Source: Profundibacter amoris (GTDB taxonomy: Bacteria > Pseudomonadota > Alphaproteobacteria > Rhodobacterales > Rhodobacteraceae). From it: 64,000 bases of DNA. Location of the stretch: assembly GCF_003544895.1 (NCBI RefSeq), contig NZ_CP032125.1:696001-760000 (forward strand). The letters run 5' to 3'. A program made the translations under genes and the position numbers. This document shows, in pieces, positions 28,135 to 35,841 of the stretch. Under the pieces are notes generated by a model, which was not told the DNA's origin, made no database searches, and saw only the letters and a list, made by a program, of their open reading frames with translations. Numbering within the stretch: position 1 is the stretch's first letter; each line of letters starts with the position of its first letter.

Positions 28135-28755
28135 ATGTGGAAATTCGGTATTGCAGCCCTTGGATTGGGCTTGTTGTCAGCCACGTCGGTATACGCACAA
28201 TCTGCCTTTGACGGGCGGTATTGGGGGCTAACTCTGGGATATGGAAACGGAGACATGACCCATATCAACCTGCCAGGTGGGGTCGATAATGTTAACGGTG
28301 CTATTGCTGGCGGGTTTGTTGGCTGGAATGGCAGCAAGGGCCGGATTGTATACGGGATTGAAGGGGATTTGTCCTTTGGCCGGCTGGACGCATCCCAACC
28401 GTGTAACAATCCAACCTGGACTTGCAAGGCCGAGATCAGCGCGCTGGCCACTTTGCGCGGGCGCGTGGGGGTCGAAAGCGGGAAAACCCTGCTGTATCTG
28501 ACCGGCGGTGTTGCTGCTGCAAGGATGGAATTTTCAACCACCAACAGCGGTGGAACGGTATTTCCCGATACCAATACAGCAACCGGCTGGGTGGCCGGGC
28601 TGGGGGTCGAGGGGAAATGGCGCTCCGGTCCGTGGAACTACCGCGTCGAATATATGCACATGGATTTCGGCAAGGAAACCTATCAGACGGATGCTCCTTA
28701 TATCTCCGATTTTGACAGTGATATCATACGGGTAGGTCTGTCAAAACGCTTCTGA
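28135..28755 (+). CDS. Outer-membrane beta-barrel protein (Omp25/Omp31-like)
   Basis: A 206-residue protein with a signal peptide ending ...SVYAQS, then alternating hydrophobic strands, Gly- and aromatic-rich, ending in the sorting motif IIRVGLSKRF with C-terminal Phe. FDGRYWGLTLGYGNGD, IVYGIEGDLSFG and NYRVEYMHMDFG are typical of alphaproteobacterial eight-stranded porin-like barrels. Two Cys near residue 90 could form a loop disulfide. Specific function unknown. Confidence 0.85.
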   Translation: MWKFGIAALGLGLLSATSVYAQSAFDGRYWGLTLGYGNGDMTHINLPGGVDNVNGAIAGGFVGWNGSKGRIVYGIEGDLSFGRLDASQPCNNPTWTCKAEISALATLRGRVGVESGKTLLYLTGGVAAARMEFSTTNSGGTVFPDTNTATGWVAGLGVEGKWRSGPWNYRVEYMHMDFGKETYQTDAPYISDFDSDIIRVGLSKRF

Positions 28756-28767
28756 ATTCAAAATGGA

Positions 28768-28798
28768 AGACCTGCCCCGCAAGGATCTGGGCAGGTCT
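28768..28798. terminator. Terminator-like hairpin between convergent omp and ychF genes
   Basis: A 10-bp stem AGACCTGCCC / GGGCAGGTCT with an 11-base loop lies 13 bases past the barrel gene stop and 8 bases before the ychF stop. It probably serves both directions; T-runs are weak. Confidence 0.6.
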
Positions 28799-28805
28799 GT
28801 CAAAA

Positions 28806-29903
28806 TCAACTGCTGTGCAAAAAGTGCATCACGTCGCCGTCCTGCACCTCGTAGGTTTTGCCCTCGACCCGCATTTTTCCCGCCTCTTTGGCGCCCAATT
28901 CGCCGCCCAAACTGACAAAATCGTCATAGGCGATCGTTTCGGCGCGGATAAAGCCTTTTTCGAAATCGCCGTGGATGACACCGGCGGCCTGCGGGGCAAG
29001 GGTGCCCTGTCTGATGGTCCAGGCGCGGGCCTCTTTGGGGCCGACGGTGAAATAGGTTTCCAGATGCAGCAATTCGTAACCGGCGCGGATCAGGCGATCC
29101 AGACCCGGTTCTTCCAGCCCCATTTCGGACAGGAACATTTCGGCCTCTTCCGGCTCAAGCTGGCTGATTTCTTCCTCAATCGCGGCCGATATGATCACAT
29201 GCGCGTTGCCCTCGGCAGCGGCCATTTCGGCCACGGCAGCGGAATGGGCATTGCCTTTGGCCGAGGCATCCTCTTCCACATTGCAAACATACAGGATCGG
29301 CTTGGTGGTCAGCAGTTGCAGCATTTTCCACGCTTTGGCGTCTTCTTCGTCCACCTCGACCAGACGGGCGGGCTTGCCACTTTCCAGCATCGCCAGCGCG
29401 TCCTTTAGCAGACGTTCCTGCTGCACCGCGTCCTTGTCGCCACCGCGCACCTTGCGCACCAGCCCCTGCAGGCGCTTTTCGATCGATTCCATATCGGCCA
29501 GCATCAATTCGGTTTCGATGGTTTCAGCATCGGCCACCGGATCAACGCGCCCCTCGACGTGGGTGACATCACCATCTTCAAAGCAGCGCAGCACATGGGC
29601 AATCGCATCCACCTCGCGGATCGTGGCCAGAAACTGGTTGCCCAGCCCTTCGCCCTTGGACGCGCCTTTGACCAGCCCGGCAATATCAACGAATGTCATG
29701 CGGGTGGGCAGGATCTGTTTGGAGCCGGCAATTTCCGCCAGCTTGTCCAGCCGCGCATCGGGCACGGCCACTTCGCCGACATTGGGTTCAATCGTGCAGA
29801 ACGGAAAATTCGCGGCCTGCGCGGCGGCGGTTTTCGTCAGCGCGTTGAACAATGTGGATTTGCCGACATTCGGTAACCCGACGATACCCATCTTAAAGCC
29901 CAT
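28806..29903 (-). CDS. ychF: Redox-regulated ATPase/GTPase YchF
   Basis: A 365-residue Obg-family P-loop protein that prefers ATP and binds the ribosome. GLPNVGKSTLFNALT is the P-loop, NFPFCTIEPNVG the switch I region and DIAGLVKGASKGEGLGNQFL the G3 region. The C-terminal TGS domain ends the protein. The ATG giving MGFKMGIVG is used; the 16 residues before it in the frame are not conserved. Confidence 0.96.
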   Translation of the reverse strand: MGFKMGIVGLPNVGKSTLFNALTKTAAAQAANFPFCTIEPNVGEVAVPDARLDKLAEIAGSKQILPTRMTFVDIAGLVKGASKGEGLGNQFLATIREVDAIAHVLRCFEDGDVTHVEGRVDPVADAETIETELMLADMESIEKRLQGLVRKVRGGDKDAVQQERLLKDALAMLESGKPARLVEVDEEDAKAWKMLQLLTTKPILYVCNVEEDASAKGNAHSAAVAEMAAAEGNAHVIISAAIEEEISQLEPEEAEMFLSEMGLEEPGLDRLIRAGYELLHLETYFTVGPKEARAWTIRQGTLAPQAAGVIHGDFEKGFIRAETIAYDDFVSLGGELGAKEAGKMRVEGKTYEVQDGDVMHFLHSS

Positions 29904-30188
29904 GGTTTGATCCTTGATCCAGTTTCCCGCCGCTTCTAGTCGGTCAGGCAAACAGACGCAAGCCAGCGGCGGTTATCTGCGGGACTGCCTTTGTCTCACC
30001 GGATTAACACTTCGCCCTATGTGCGACGGAAACATTTTTCATTCCACATTCCCTGCACCACTCACTTTCTGGTAACTCACTTGTTAATAACGGAAAATCA
30101 CCCGGTAACACGTTCGGGGTAGGGCGGATTGTGTGAGCTGTCCGCGGCTTCTAGGCTGAAGAGGCACCCATAACCCCGGGAGGATCCC

Positions 30189-30677
30189 ATGAGAAAACTT
30201 CTAGCACTATCGGCATTTATCGCATCTATCGCCAGCGCCGCAACGGCAGGGGAATGGGTGTTGGGTGCGGGCAGCAGTCTGTTTCATGATGCCAATTCAA
30301 ACAGTGGCTCGATCGTATCGTTCGAGTTGCACAGCGAGCCTTTCTTTACCCGCAACCGTTTCAGCCTGCGCTATATGGGCGTTGTCACAGGCCATGCCAC
30401 GGGCGATGTGTTTGTCGGGGTGGGCCTGTCCAGCGTTTATGATTTCGACAATCGCTGGTATATCGAGGGCAGCATCGCACCGGGGTATTTCAATGAATCC
30501 AGCCCGGGTAATGATCTGGGAAGCCCGTTTGAAATCCGGCTGTTGCTGGGGCTGGGGTATGAATTGAACTCGGGTGACAGTATTTCCTTTGCGGCGATGC
30601 ATAAATCGAACGCCTCGACCGCGTCGCGAAATCCGGGGGTGAACGGGGTATTGTTACGCTATCATCACAGGTTTTAG
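30189..30677 (+). CDS. PagL-like lipid A 3-O-deacylase (acyloxyacyl hydrolase family)
   Basis: A 162-residue predicted outer-membrane enzyme with a signal peptide ending SAATAGE and a beta-barrel ending in Phe. The C-terminal AAMHKSNASTASRNPGVNG matches the PagL H-x-S-N-A pattern, with His and Ser as expected catalytic residues. PagL removes the 3-position acyl chain of lipid A, altering endotoxin structure. The start follows GGGAGG. The assignment is by short motif and topology. Confidence 0.8.
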   Translation: MRKLLALSAFIASIASAATAGEWVLGAGSSLFHDANSNSGSIVSFELHSEPFFTRNRFSLRYMGVVTGHATGDVFVGVGLSSVYDFDNRWYIEGSIAPGYFNESSPGNDLGSPFEIRLLLGLGYELNSGDSISFAAMHKSNASTASRNPGVNGVLLRYHHRF

Positions 30678-30767
30678 CCCCATACCGGCAGGCAAGGCCC
30701 GCTGAAGGATTGCAATTCGGCGGGAATTTGGGCACATCAGGGCGTATTCAATATAAGGGATGCCCAG

Positions 30768-31559
30768 ATGACACGGATCGACCGCAAATTCGCCGAACTG
30801 CAAGCCAAAGGTAAAAAGGCCTTTGTATCCTACATCATGGCGGGGGACCCTGATTTTGACACCTCTCTGGAAATCGTCAAAGGTCTGCCTGCGGCGGGGG
30901 TGGATGTGATTGAACTGGGTCTGCCCTTTACCGATCCGATGGCCGACGGCCCGACGATCCAGCTGGCCGGTCAACGGGCGCTGGCGGCGGGAATGACCTT
31001 GCAGCGCACATTGGATATGGCGCGGGAATTTCGCAAAACCGATGATACAACGCCGATCGTGCTGATGGGCTATTACAACCCGATCTACAATCGCGGGGTG
31101 GACAGGTTTCTGGTGGACGCCAAAGAGGCCGGGATCGACGGGATGATCGTGGTGGACCTGCCGCCCGAGGAAGACAGCGAATTGTGCATTCCGGCGCAGG
31201 CGGCGGGGCTGAATTTTATCCGTCTGGCAACCCCTACGACTGATGACGTGCGCCTGCCAAAGGTGCTGCAAAATACCTCGGGGTTTTTGTATTACGTTTC
31301 GATCAACGGCATCACCGGCGCCGCCGAGGCCGATGCCGCAGACGTTGGCCCCGAAGTGGCGCGGATCAAGTCGCAGACCGATATTCCGGTGATCGTGGGC
31401 TTTGGCATCAACACACCGGACAAGGCCGAAGCGGTGGCCAAGGTGGCGGACGGGGCGGTTGTTGGCTCGGCCATCGTCGGCCGGATCGCGGCAGGCGATA
31501 GTGTGGCGGATGTGCTGGCGTTTGTGAAAACGCTGGCGGACGGGGCGCATCGGGCCTAG
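30768..31559 (+). CDS. trpA: Tryptophan synthase alpha subunit
   Basis: A 263-residue TIM barrel that cleaves indole-3-glycerol phosphate to indole. The catalytic acids are in [19 protein letters not shown] (Glu and Asp); [13 protein letters not shown] and [15 protein letters not shown] (phosphate binding) are conserved. trpB is not adjacent, so trpA stands alone here, 90 bases after the PagL-like gene. Confidence 0.96.
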   Translation: MTRIDRKFAELQAKGKKAFVSYIMAGDPDFDTSLEIVKGLPAAGVDVIELGLPFTDPMADGPTIQLAGQRALAAGMTLQRTLDMAREFRKTDDTTPIVLMGYYNPIYNRGVDRFLVDAKEAGIDGMIVVDLPPEEDSELCIPAQAAGLNFIRLATPTTDDVRLPKVLQNTSGFLYYVSINGITGAAEADAADVGPEVARIKSQTDIPVIVGFGINTPDKAEAVAKVADGAVVGSAIVGRIAAGDSVADVLAFVKTLADGAHRA

Positions 31560-31582
31560 GGTTTGGAGAACCTTGCAACAGA

Positions 31583-31710
31583 GGGCCGCGCCTGACCCTG
31601 GGAGGGTGCCGCCTGCTGTTGGTTGAAAACGGGCTGTCAGGATACGCAGGGCGTTGTGCCTAATGCAACGCTGCAATGCGCCCTCCCGTGGGGAGGGTCG
31701 GGCGCGGCCC
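31583..31710. repeat. Long GC-rich palindromic element between trpA and the arginine kinase gene
   Basis: The arms GGGCCGCGCCTGACCCT (31583-31599) and AGGGTCGGGCGCGGCCC (31694-31710) pair over 17 bases with one G-T wobble. An inner GGGAGGG/CCCTCCC pair extends the fold. It resembles roseobacter intergenic palindromes and may end trpA transcripts. Confidence 0.65.
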
Positions 31711-31761
31711 GGCGCTGCCGTGCCAAGGTGCCGCGTAATGATTAGGACAAAGGACAAAACC

Positions 31762-32853
31762 ATGAAACAAGACCCGATCGCACAGATTGCCCAAATCAGA
31801 CAATCCCATCCGAACAACCTGATGGCACGCCATTTCGATATGGCGTATTTCCGCGCTCTGGAACCGGCCCTGCAACAGCGCCTGCTGAAAATCATCGCCT
31901 CGGGCATTGCCAACCCCGACAGTTCGATGGGGGCCTATGCGATGGACGCACAGGACTATGCCGATTTCGCGCCGTTCTTCGATGCGCTGATCCATGATTT
32001 CCACGGCATCCCTGACGATACCCCGATTGCCCAGCCGCATGATTGGAACACGACGCAGGCGGCTTGTGATCTGGGCGGGATTGATCCGGCGCTGAAAGAT
32101 GTTTCCATGCGGGTGCGCGTGGCGCGCAATGCGGCGTCCTTTCCCCTGCCCGGCGCGATGAACAGGGATCAGCGGGTGGCGTTTGAAAGCCTTGCGGCGG
32201 ATGCCTTTGCCAAACTGGCAGAAAATCCGGCCTTCGGCGGCGAATACCTGTCGATCACCCCCGGTTCACCGCACGAGATCAGCGCGGATGAATACGACCG
32301 CCGCGTTGCCGCCCACCAGATGTTCAAGGACATGAGCAACGACCGTTTCCTGAACGTCGCGGGGATTTCCGGCGACTGGCCCTATGGGCGCGGCATGTAT
32401 GTGTCCGAAGATCAGGATTTTCTGGTCTGGGTCGGTGAAGAAGACCACCTGCGCATCATGGCGATGCAAAAGGGTGGCAACCTGAACGCGCTGTTTGACC
32501 GCCTGCATGCGGGGCTGACGGTGCTGGAAGGGCTGCTGCCCGAATTCGCCATGTCCGGCAAATACGGCGCGATTGCATCCTGTCCGACCAATCTGGGCGC
32601 GGGTATGCGCGCCAGCCTGCATATGAAACTGCCCAAAGTGACCCAGGGCGGCACAGACCTGTCCGCCATTACCGACGCTGCCAAAGGGTTGGGTCTGGCG
32701 GTGCGCGGGGCAGGGGGTGAGCATTCGGACGCAGGGGCGGACGGGCTGGTCGATATATCCCCTTCGGCACGGTTGGGGGTGTCGGAAATGCAGATTATGC
32801 GGCGACTGTATGACGGGGCGGCGAAGCTGTGGGCGATGGAGAAGGCAGCATAG
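31762..32853 (+). CDS. Arginine kinase (ATP:guanido phosphotransferase)
   Basis: Reversibly phosphorylates arginine to phosphoarginine, an ATP buffer best known from invertebrates. The 363-residue length fits a single-domain phosphagen kinase. SGIANPDSSMGAYAMDAQDY (about 47-66) matches the arginine-specific GS loop region, RVRVARNAASFPLP (118-131) the nucleotide-binding Arg cluster, and GEEDHLRIMAMQKGGNL the catalytic Glu region (226-227). CPTNLGAG at 274-281 is the family signature with the reactive Cys. All expected catalytic elements are present, so it should be active. The start follows AAAGGA. It converges on merA with a 7-base gap. Confidence 0.92.
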   Translation: MKQDPIAQIAQIRQSHPNNLMARHFDMAYFRALEPALQQRLLKIIASGIANPDSSMGAYAMDAQDYADFAPFFDALIHDFHGIPDDTPIAQPHDWNTTQAACDLGGIDPALKDVSMRVRVARNAASFPLPGAMNRDQRVAFESLAADAFAKLAENPAFGGEYLSITPGSPHEISADEYDRRVAAHQMFKDMSNDRFLNVAGISGDWPYGRGMYVSEDQDFLVWVGEEDHLRIMAMQKGGNLNALFDRLHAGLTVLEGLLPEFAMSGKYGAIASCPTNLGAGMRASLHMKLPKVTQGGTDLSAITDAAKGLGLAVRGAGGEHSDAGADGLVDISPSARLGVSEMQIMRRLYDGAAKLWAMEKAA

Positions 32854-32860
32854 TGTGCCG

Positions 32861-34291
32861 TTATCCGGCGCAGCAGCTTAGCTTTGCGACGTCTTTCTCG
32901 AAGGTTTGCGCGGCCAGTTTCAGCCCTTCAACCGTTGTCAGATAGGGAAAGATCATCGCGCCAAGGTCGTCATAGGTCATCCCTGCCTTCAGCGCCATTG
33001 CCACCGTCTGGATGCTGTCCGCCCCTTCCGGTGCCAGAATATGTGCCCCCAACAGTTTCTTGCTGCTCTTGTCCGCCACCAGTTTGATCAACCCGCGTGT
33101 ATCGCGTGCCGCCAGGGCGCGCGGAACATGTTCCAGCGGCAGAACCGAGGTGACGGTTTCAATGCCCTGTGCCCCTGCAGCGGCTTCGGTCAGGCCGACG
33201 CTGGCCACTTGCGGGTCGGAAAACACCACGGCGGGCATGGTCGAATTGTCATAGGCCAGCCCCGCATCAAGGATTGCATTTTTCGCAGCAATTTTTGCCC
33301 CGTAAGCAGCCATGTAAACAAACTGGTCCCGCCCGGTTACATCGCCAGCGGCATAGACATGGGCAAGGCTACTGCGCATCTGTGCATCGGTCACGATGCC
33401 GCCGCGTAGGTTGGTCTTTATCCCCGCCACTTCTAACGCCAAAGCATCGGTATTGGGCACGCGCCCTGTGGTCAAAAGCAGACGTTCGGCTGTCACGGCA
33501 AGCGGCTTGCCCGCCTGCATGGTCTGCAAACTGACCTGCCCGCCCGTTTGATTGAACCTGCCATAGGTCAGCCCGTCCAGAACCGTGATTCCCTCGTCGG
33601 TAAAATACCCCGTCAATGCGGCGCTGATTTCCGGCTCGGCATTCGGCAACAGGCCGTGACGGGTGACAATGGTCACTTCCACCCCCGCCCGCGCAAATAT
33701 CTGGGCCAGTTCCACCCCGATATATCCGCCGCCCATGATCATCAGCGACTGCGGCAGGACCTCAAGCTCCAGCGCGGTGGTGCTGTCCAGCCAGTCGATG
33801 CCCTCCAGACCGGCAATATCGGGCACATGCGGGCGTGATCCTGTGGCAATTATCACCTTGCCTGCCTTGATCGCCTGACCGTTGACCAAAACACTGCCAT
33901 CGGCCTGAAATTGCGCGGCCCCCTCGATGTAGGTCACGGCATCGTAATTGGGCAGAACGTCGATGTATTTCGCCGCCCGCAGATCGTCCACCAGTGCTTG
34001 TTTCTGGCGCACAACAGCGGCCCAGTCGGTAACCTTGGCCGTTGCCGTGATCCCGTCAAACCGGCTGGCCGCTGTGGCGGAATGCATGATTTCGACCGCA
34101 CGGATCATCGCCTTTGACGGCACGCAACCGACATTGACGCATGTGCCGCCAATGGTGCCATGCCCGATCAAGGCAACATTGGCCCCGTCCTCGGCCGCCG
34201 TAATCGCTGCGGAAAATCCGGCAGATCCCGCCCCGATGACAAGCAGGTCAAAACCGCCATCCGGTTTCTTGTCGCTACAGCAATCTTTCAT
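32861..34291 (-). CDS. merA: Mercuric reductase
   Basis: A 476-residue flavoprotein disulfide reductase that reduces Hg(II) to Hg(0) with NADPH. The redox pair is Cys51/Cys56 in GGTCVNVGCVPSK, and the Hg-binding C-terminal vicinal pair is Cys473-Cys474 (LSCCAG). GAGSAGFSAAI is the FAD motif and GGGYIGVELAQ the NADPH motif. The N-terminal heavy-metal domain (NmerA) is absent; only MKDCCSDKK precedes the core. It is last in merT-merP-merF-merA. Confidence 0.95.
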   Translation of the reverse strand: MKDCCSDKKPDGGFDLLVIGAGSAGFSAAITAAEDGANVALIGHGTIGGTCVNVGCVPSKAMIRAVEIMHSATAASRFDGITATAKVTDWAAVVRQKQALVDDLRAAKYIDVLPNYDAVTYIEGAAQFQADGSVLVNGQAIKAGKVIIATGSRPHVPDIAGLEGIDWLDSTTALELEVLPQSLMIMGGGYIGVELAQIFARAGVEVTIVTRHGLLPNAEPEISAALTGYFTDEGITVLDGLTYGRFNQTGGQVSLQTMQAGKPLAVTAERLLLTTGRVPNTDALALEVAGIKTNLRGGIVTDAQMRSSLAHVYAAGDVTGRDQFVYMAAYGAKIAAKNAILDAGLAYDNSTMPAVVFSDPQVASVGLTEAAAGAQGIETVTSVLPLEHVPRALAARDTRGLIKLVADKSSKKLLGAHILAPEGADSIQTVAMALKAGMTYDDLGAMIFPYLTTVEGLKLAAQTFEKDVAKLSCCAG

Positions 34292-34302
34292 TTCGATAAT
34301 CC

Positions 34303-34521
34303 TTATTGGGCTGCACCAGACTGACCACGTTTGCGCCAAAGTGCATAGATCGTCAGCAGGATGAATATGCCAAGGGCCGGAAACAGCACATAATCCAGAT
34401 AGCCGACCAAGGCCGACAGGCCGACGATGCCAAACAGCACCACCAGAACCGGAGTAAAGCAGCACAGCGCAGCCGTAACGGTGCCGATGATGCCGACCTT
34501 TAACAATGATTTATCATTCAT
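34303..34521 (-). CDS. merF: Mercury transporter MerF
   Basis: A 72-residue protein with two membrane helices. The helix-1 Cys pair (TAALCCFTPVLVVLFG, Cys20-Cys21) matches MerF, as does SALVGYLDYVLFPALGIFILLTIYA. The second Cys pair of typical MerF near the C-terminus is missing here: the protein ends RKRGQSGAAQ. It imports Hg(II) for MerA and lies between merP and merA. Confidence 0.9.
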   Translation of the reverse strand: MNDKSLLKVGIIGTVTAALCCFTPVLVVLFGIVGLSALVGYLDYVLFPALGIFILLTIYALWRKRGQSGAAQ

Positions 34522-34525
34522 GGGG

Positions 34526-34816
34526 TCAGGACTCGCCGTCTGTCACCGTCGCTTCATATCCGGCCGAGGCCGAGGCGGCGGCGATATCGTCAACTGTCGC
34601 GATTTCGTCGTCAAAAACAACGAGGGCGGTTCGTGTGTCTGAATCCGCCGTCACCGATATGACGCCATCAACACCGCCCATTGCGGATTCAACGATAAAG
34701 GGGCAACTGGCGCAATACATGCCGGGGACGGCAAATTTTACGGTTTGTTCGGCTGCAAACAGCGGCGCGGCAACCAATAGGCCAATCAGGGCAAAGGCGG
34801 GCATTTGTAGTTTCAT
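34526..34816 (-). CDS. merP: Periplasmic mercury-binding protein MerP
   Basis: A 96-residue protein: signal peptide (about 1-22, ending LFAAE) and one HMA domain with the Hg-binding motif GMYCASC (Cys35, Cys38). It hands Hg(II) to MerT. The ATG giving MKLQMPAF is used; a longer frame upstream would bury the signal. It starts 11 bases after merT ends. Confidence 0.93.
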   Translation of the reverse strand: MKLQMPAFALIGLLVAAPLFAAEQTVKFAVPGMYCASCPFIVESAMGGVDGVISVTADSDTRTALVVFDDEIATVDDIAAASASAGYEATVTDGES

Positions 34817-34827
34817 AAGGTTTCCTT

Positions 34828-35232
34828 TCAAAGTCCAAGCATGACGGGGGCAATAATCGGCGCGATCCAGTTCCAGAAAATTGCCAGAATTATCAATAAG
34901 GTAGAGCCGAACAACGCCCCTTTGACCAACCTGTTGGGCAAGGGTCGGGCGCAGGCTTTGCCATCGCAGCAATCTTGGGGTTTGCGATATACCAGCCAGT
35001 AACCATAGCCCAGAAACCCGAGCGTGATCACAATGAAGAATGGCTTATAGGGGGCCAGAGCGGTCAGATTGCCGACCCACGCGCCGGAAACTCCAAGGCT
35101 GAACAGGATCAAAGGAATGATGCAACAGCTGGAAGCCGCAACCGCCCCAAGGATACCGCCTGCCGCAATCATACGGTTCTTGCGGCTTTGGCTGGTGGAT
35201 TGCTGTCCCTGTAGATTAGTTGTTTCAGTCAT
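34828..35232 (-). CDS. merT: Mercuric transport protein MerT
   Basis: A 134-residue inner-membrane transporter with three hydrophobic segments. The Cys pair in helix 1 (AASSCCIIPLILFSLG, Cys36-Cys37) and the cytosolic DCCDGKAC region are the Hg(II) relay. The ATG giving MTETTNLQG was chosen; an in-frame GTG 9 bases upstream is possible. First gene of the structural operon, divergent from merR. Confidence 0.93.
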   Translation of the reverse strand: MTETTNLQGQQSTSQSRKNRMIAAGGILGAVAASSCCIIPLILFSLGVSGAWVGNLTALAPYKPFFIVITLGFLGYGYWLVYRKPQDCCDGKACARPLPNRLVKGALFGSTLLIILAIFWNWIAPIIAPVMLGL

Positions 35233-35264
35233 AGTTATCACTCGCGGTTGGTGCTACGGGATGA

Positions 35265-35295
35265 TATATAGGATCTGTAGCAACTACAGATACAA
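35265..35295 (-). promoter_or_regulatory. MerR-regulated promoter of merTPFA
   Basis: Read on the minus strand, TTGTAT (-35) and TATATA (-10) are separated by 19 bases, the over-long spacer that MerR activators untwist. Between them lies a perfect dyad ATCTGTAG-caa-CTACAGAT (35273-35291), the expected MerR operator. It also lies in the merR promoter region, giving autorepression. Confidence 0.85.
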
Positions 35296-35306
35296 GAGGT
35301 TTTCCG

Positions 35307-35726
35307 ATGAACGGGATCACGAACACGCGAGCCTATCCGATTGGCCGGATGTCGCGCGAAACCGGCGTCAATATCGAAACGATCCGCTATTATGAACGGA
35401 TCGGGTTGCTGCCAAAGCCGGATCGGACGGCAGGGGGCAACCGGCAATATAATCATGATCAGCTAAAGCGGTTGTTCTTTATCCGGCGGGCGCGCGGGCT
35501 GGGGTTTGCACTTGATGAAATCCGGGACCTGTTCGAAATGGCGGATCGTCAGGATTTCTCTTGTAGCGAGGTGCATGATCTGACGGTTGATCATCTGGCC
35601 TCGGTTCGGGACAAAATCGCCAACCTGAAAAAGCTGGAAAAGATGTTGTCGGATATGGTTTCCCAATGCAGCCGCGGGGATGTGCCCGAATGTCCCATTC
35701 TGGATGCTTTGTTCGAGGTTAACTAG
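35307..35726 (+). CDS. merR: Mercury-responsive regulator MerR
   Basis: A 139-residue MerR-family activator-repressor. The N-terminal winged helix has RETGVNIETIRYYERIGLLP. The Hg(II)-binding cysteines are at 86 (SCSEVHDL), 121 and 129 (CSRGDVPEC), with spacings close to those of Tn501 MerR. The dimerisation helix lies between 86 and 120. Divergent from merT across the dyad. Confidence 0.95.
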   Translation: MNGITNTRAYPIGRMSRETGVNIETIRYYERIGLLPKPDRTAGGNRQYNHDQLKRLFFIRRARGLGFALDEIRDLFEMADRQDFSCSEVHDLTVDHLASVRDKIANLKKLEKMLSDMVSQCSRGDVPECPILDALFEVN

Positions 35727-35841
35727 GGCATCGTATTTGCCAGCGCATTCCGGCTTTGCTAACCTGACCCTGCTCAAGTCGGCAGGCAGTGAGCGAAATC
35801 GGTGTGTGCCATATCAAATCTGTTCGTCAGAAAGGTATGAC

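Noticed and set aside
31654-31761. N-terminal extension of the arginine kinase
   Set aside because: It starts inside the GC-rich palindrome and adds Arg/Pro-rich residues; AAAGGA before the later ATG and the family alignment favour 31762.
30654-31913. A 419-codon open frame opposite trpA
   Set aside because: Antisense to trpA and the start of the kinase gene, with His/Arg-rich composition and no motif.
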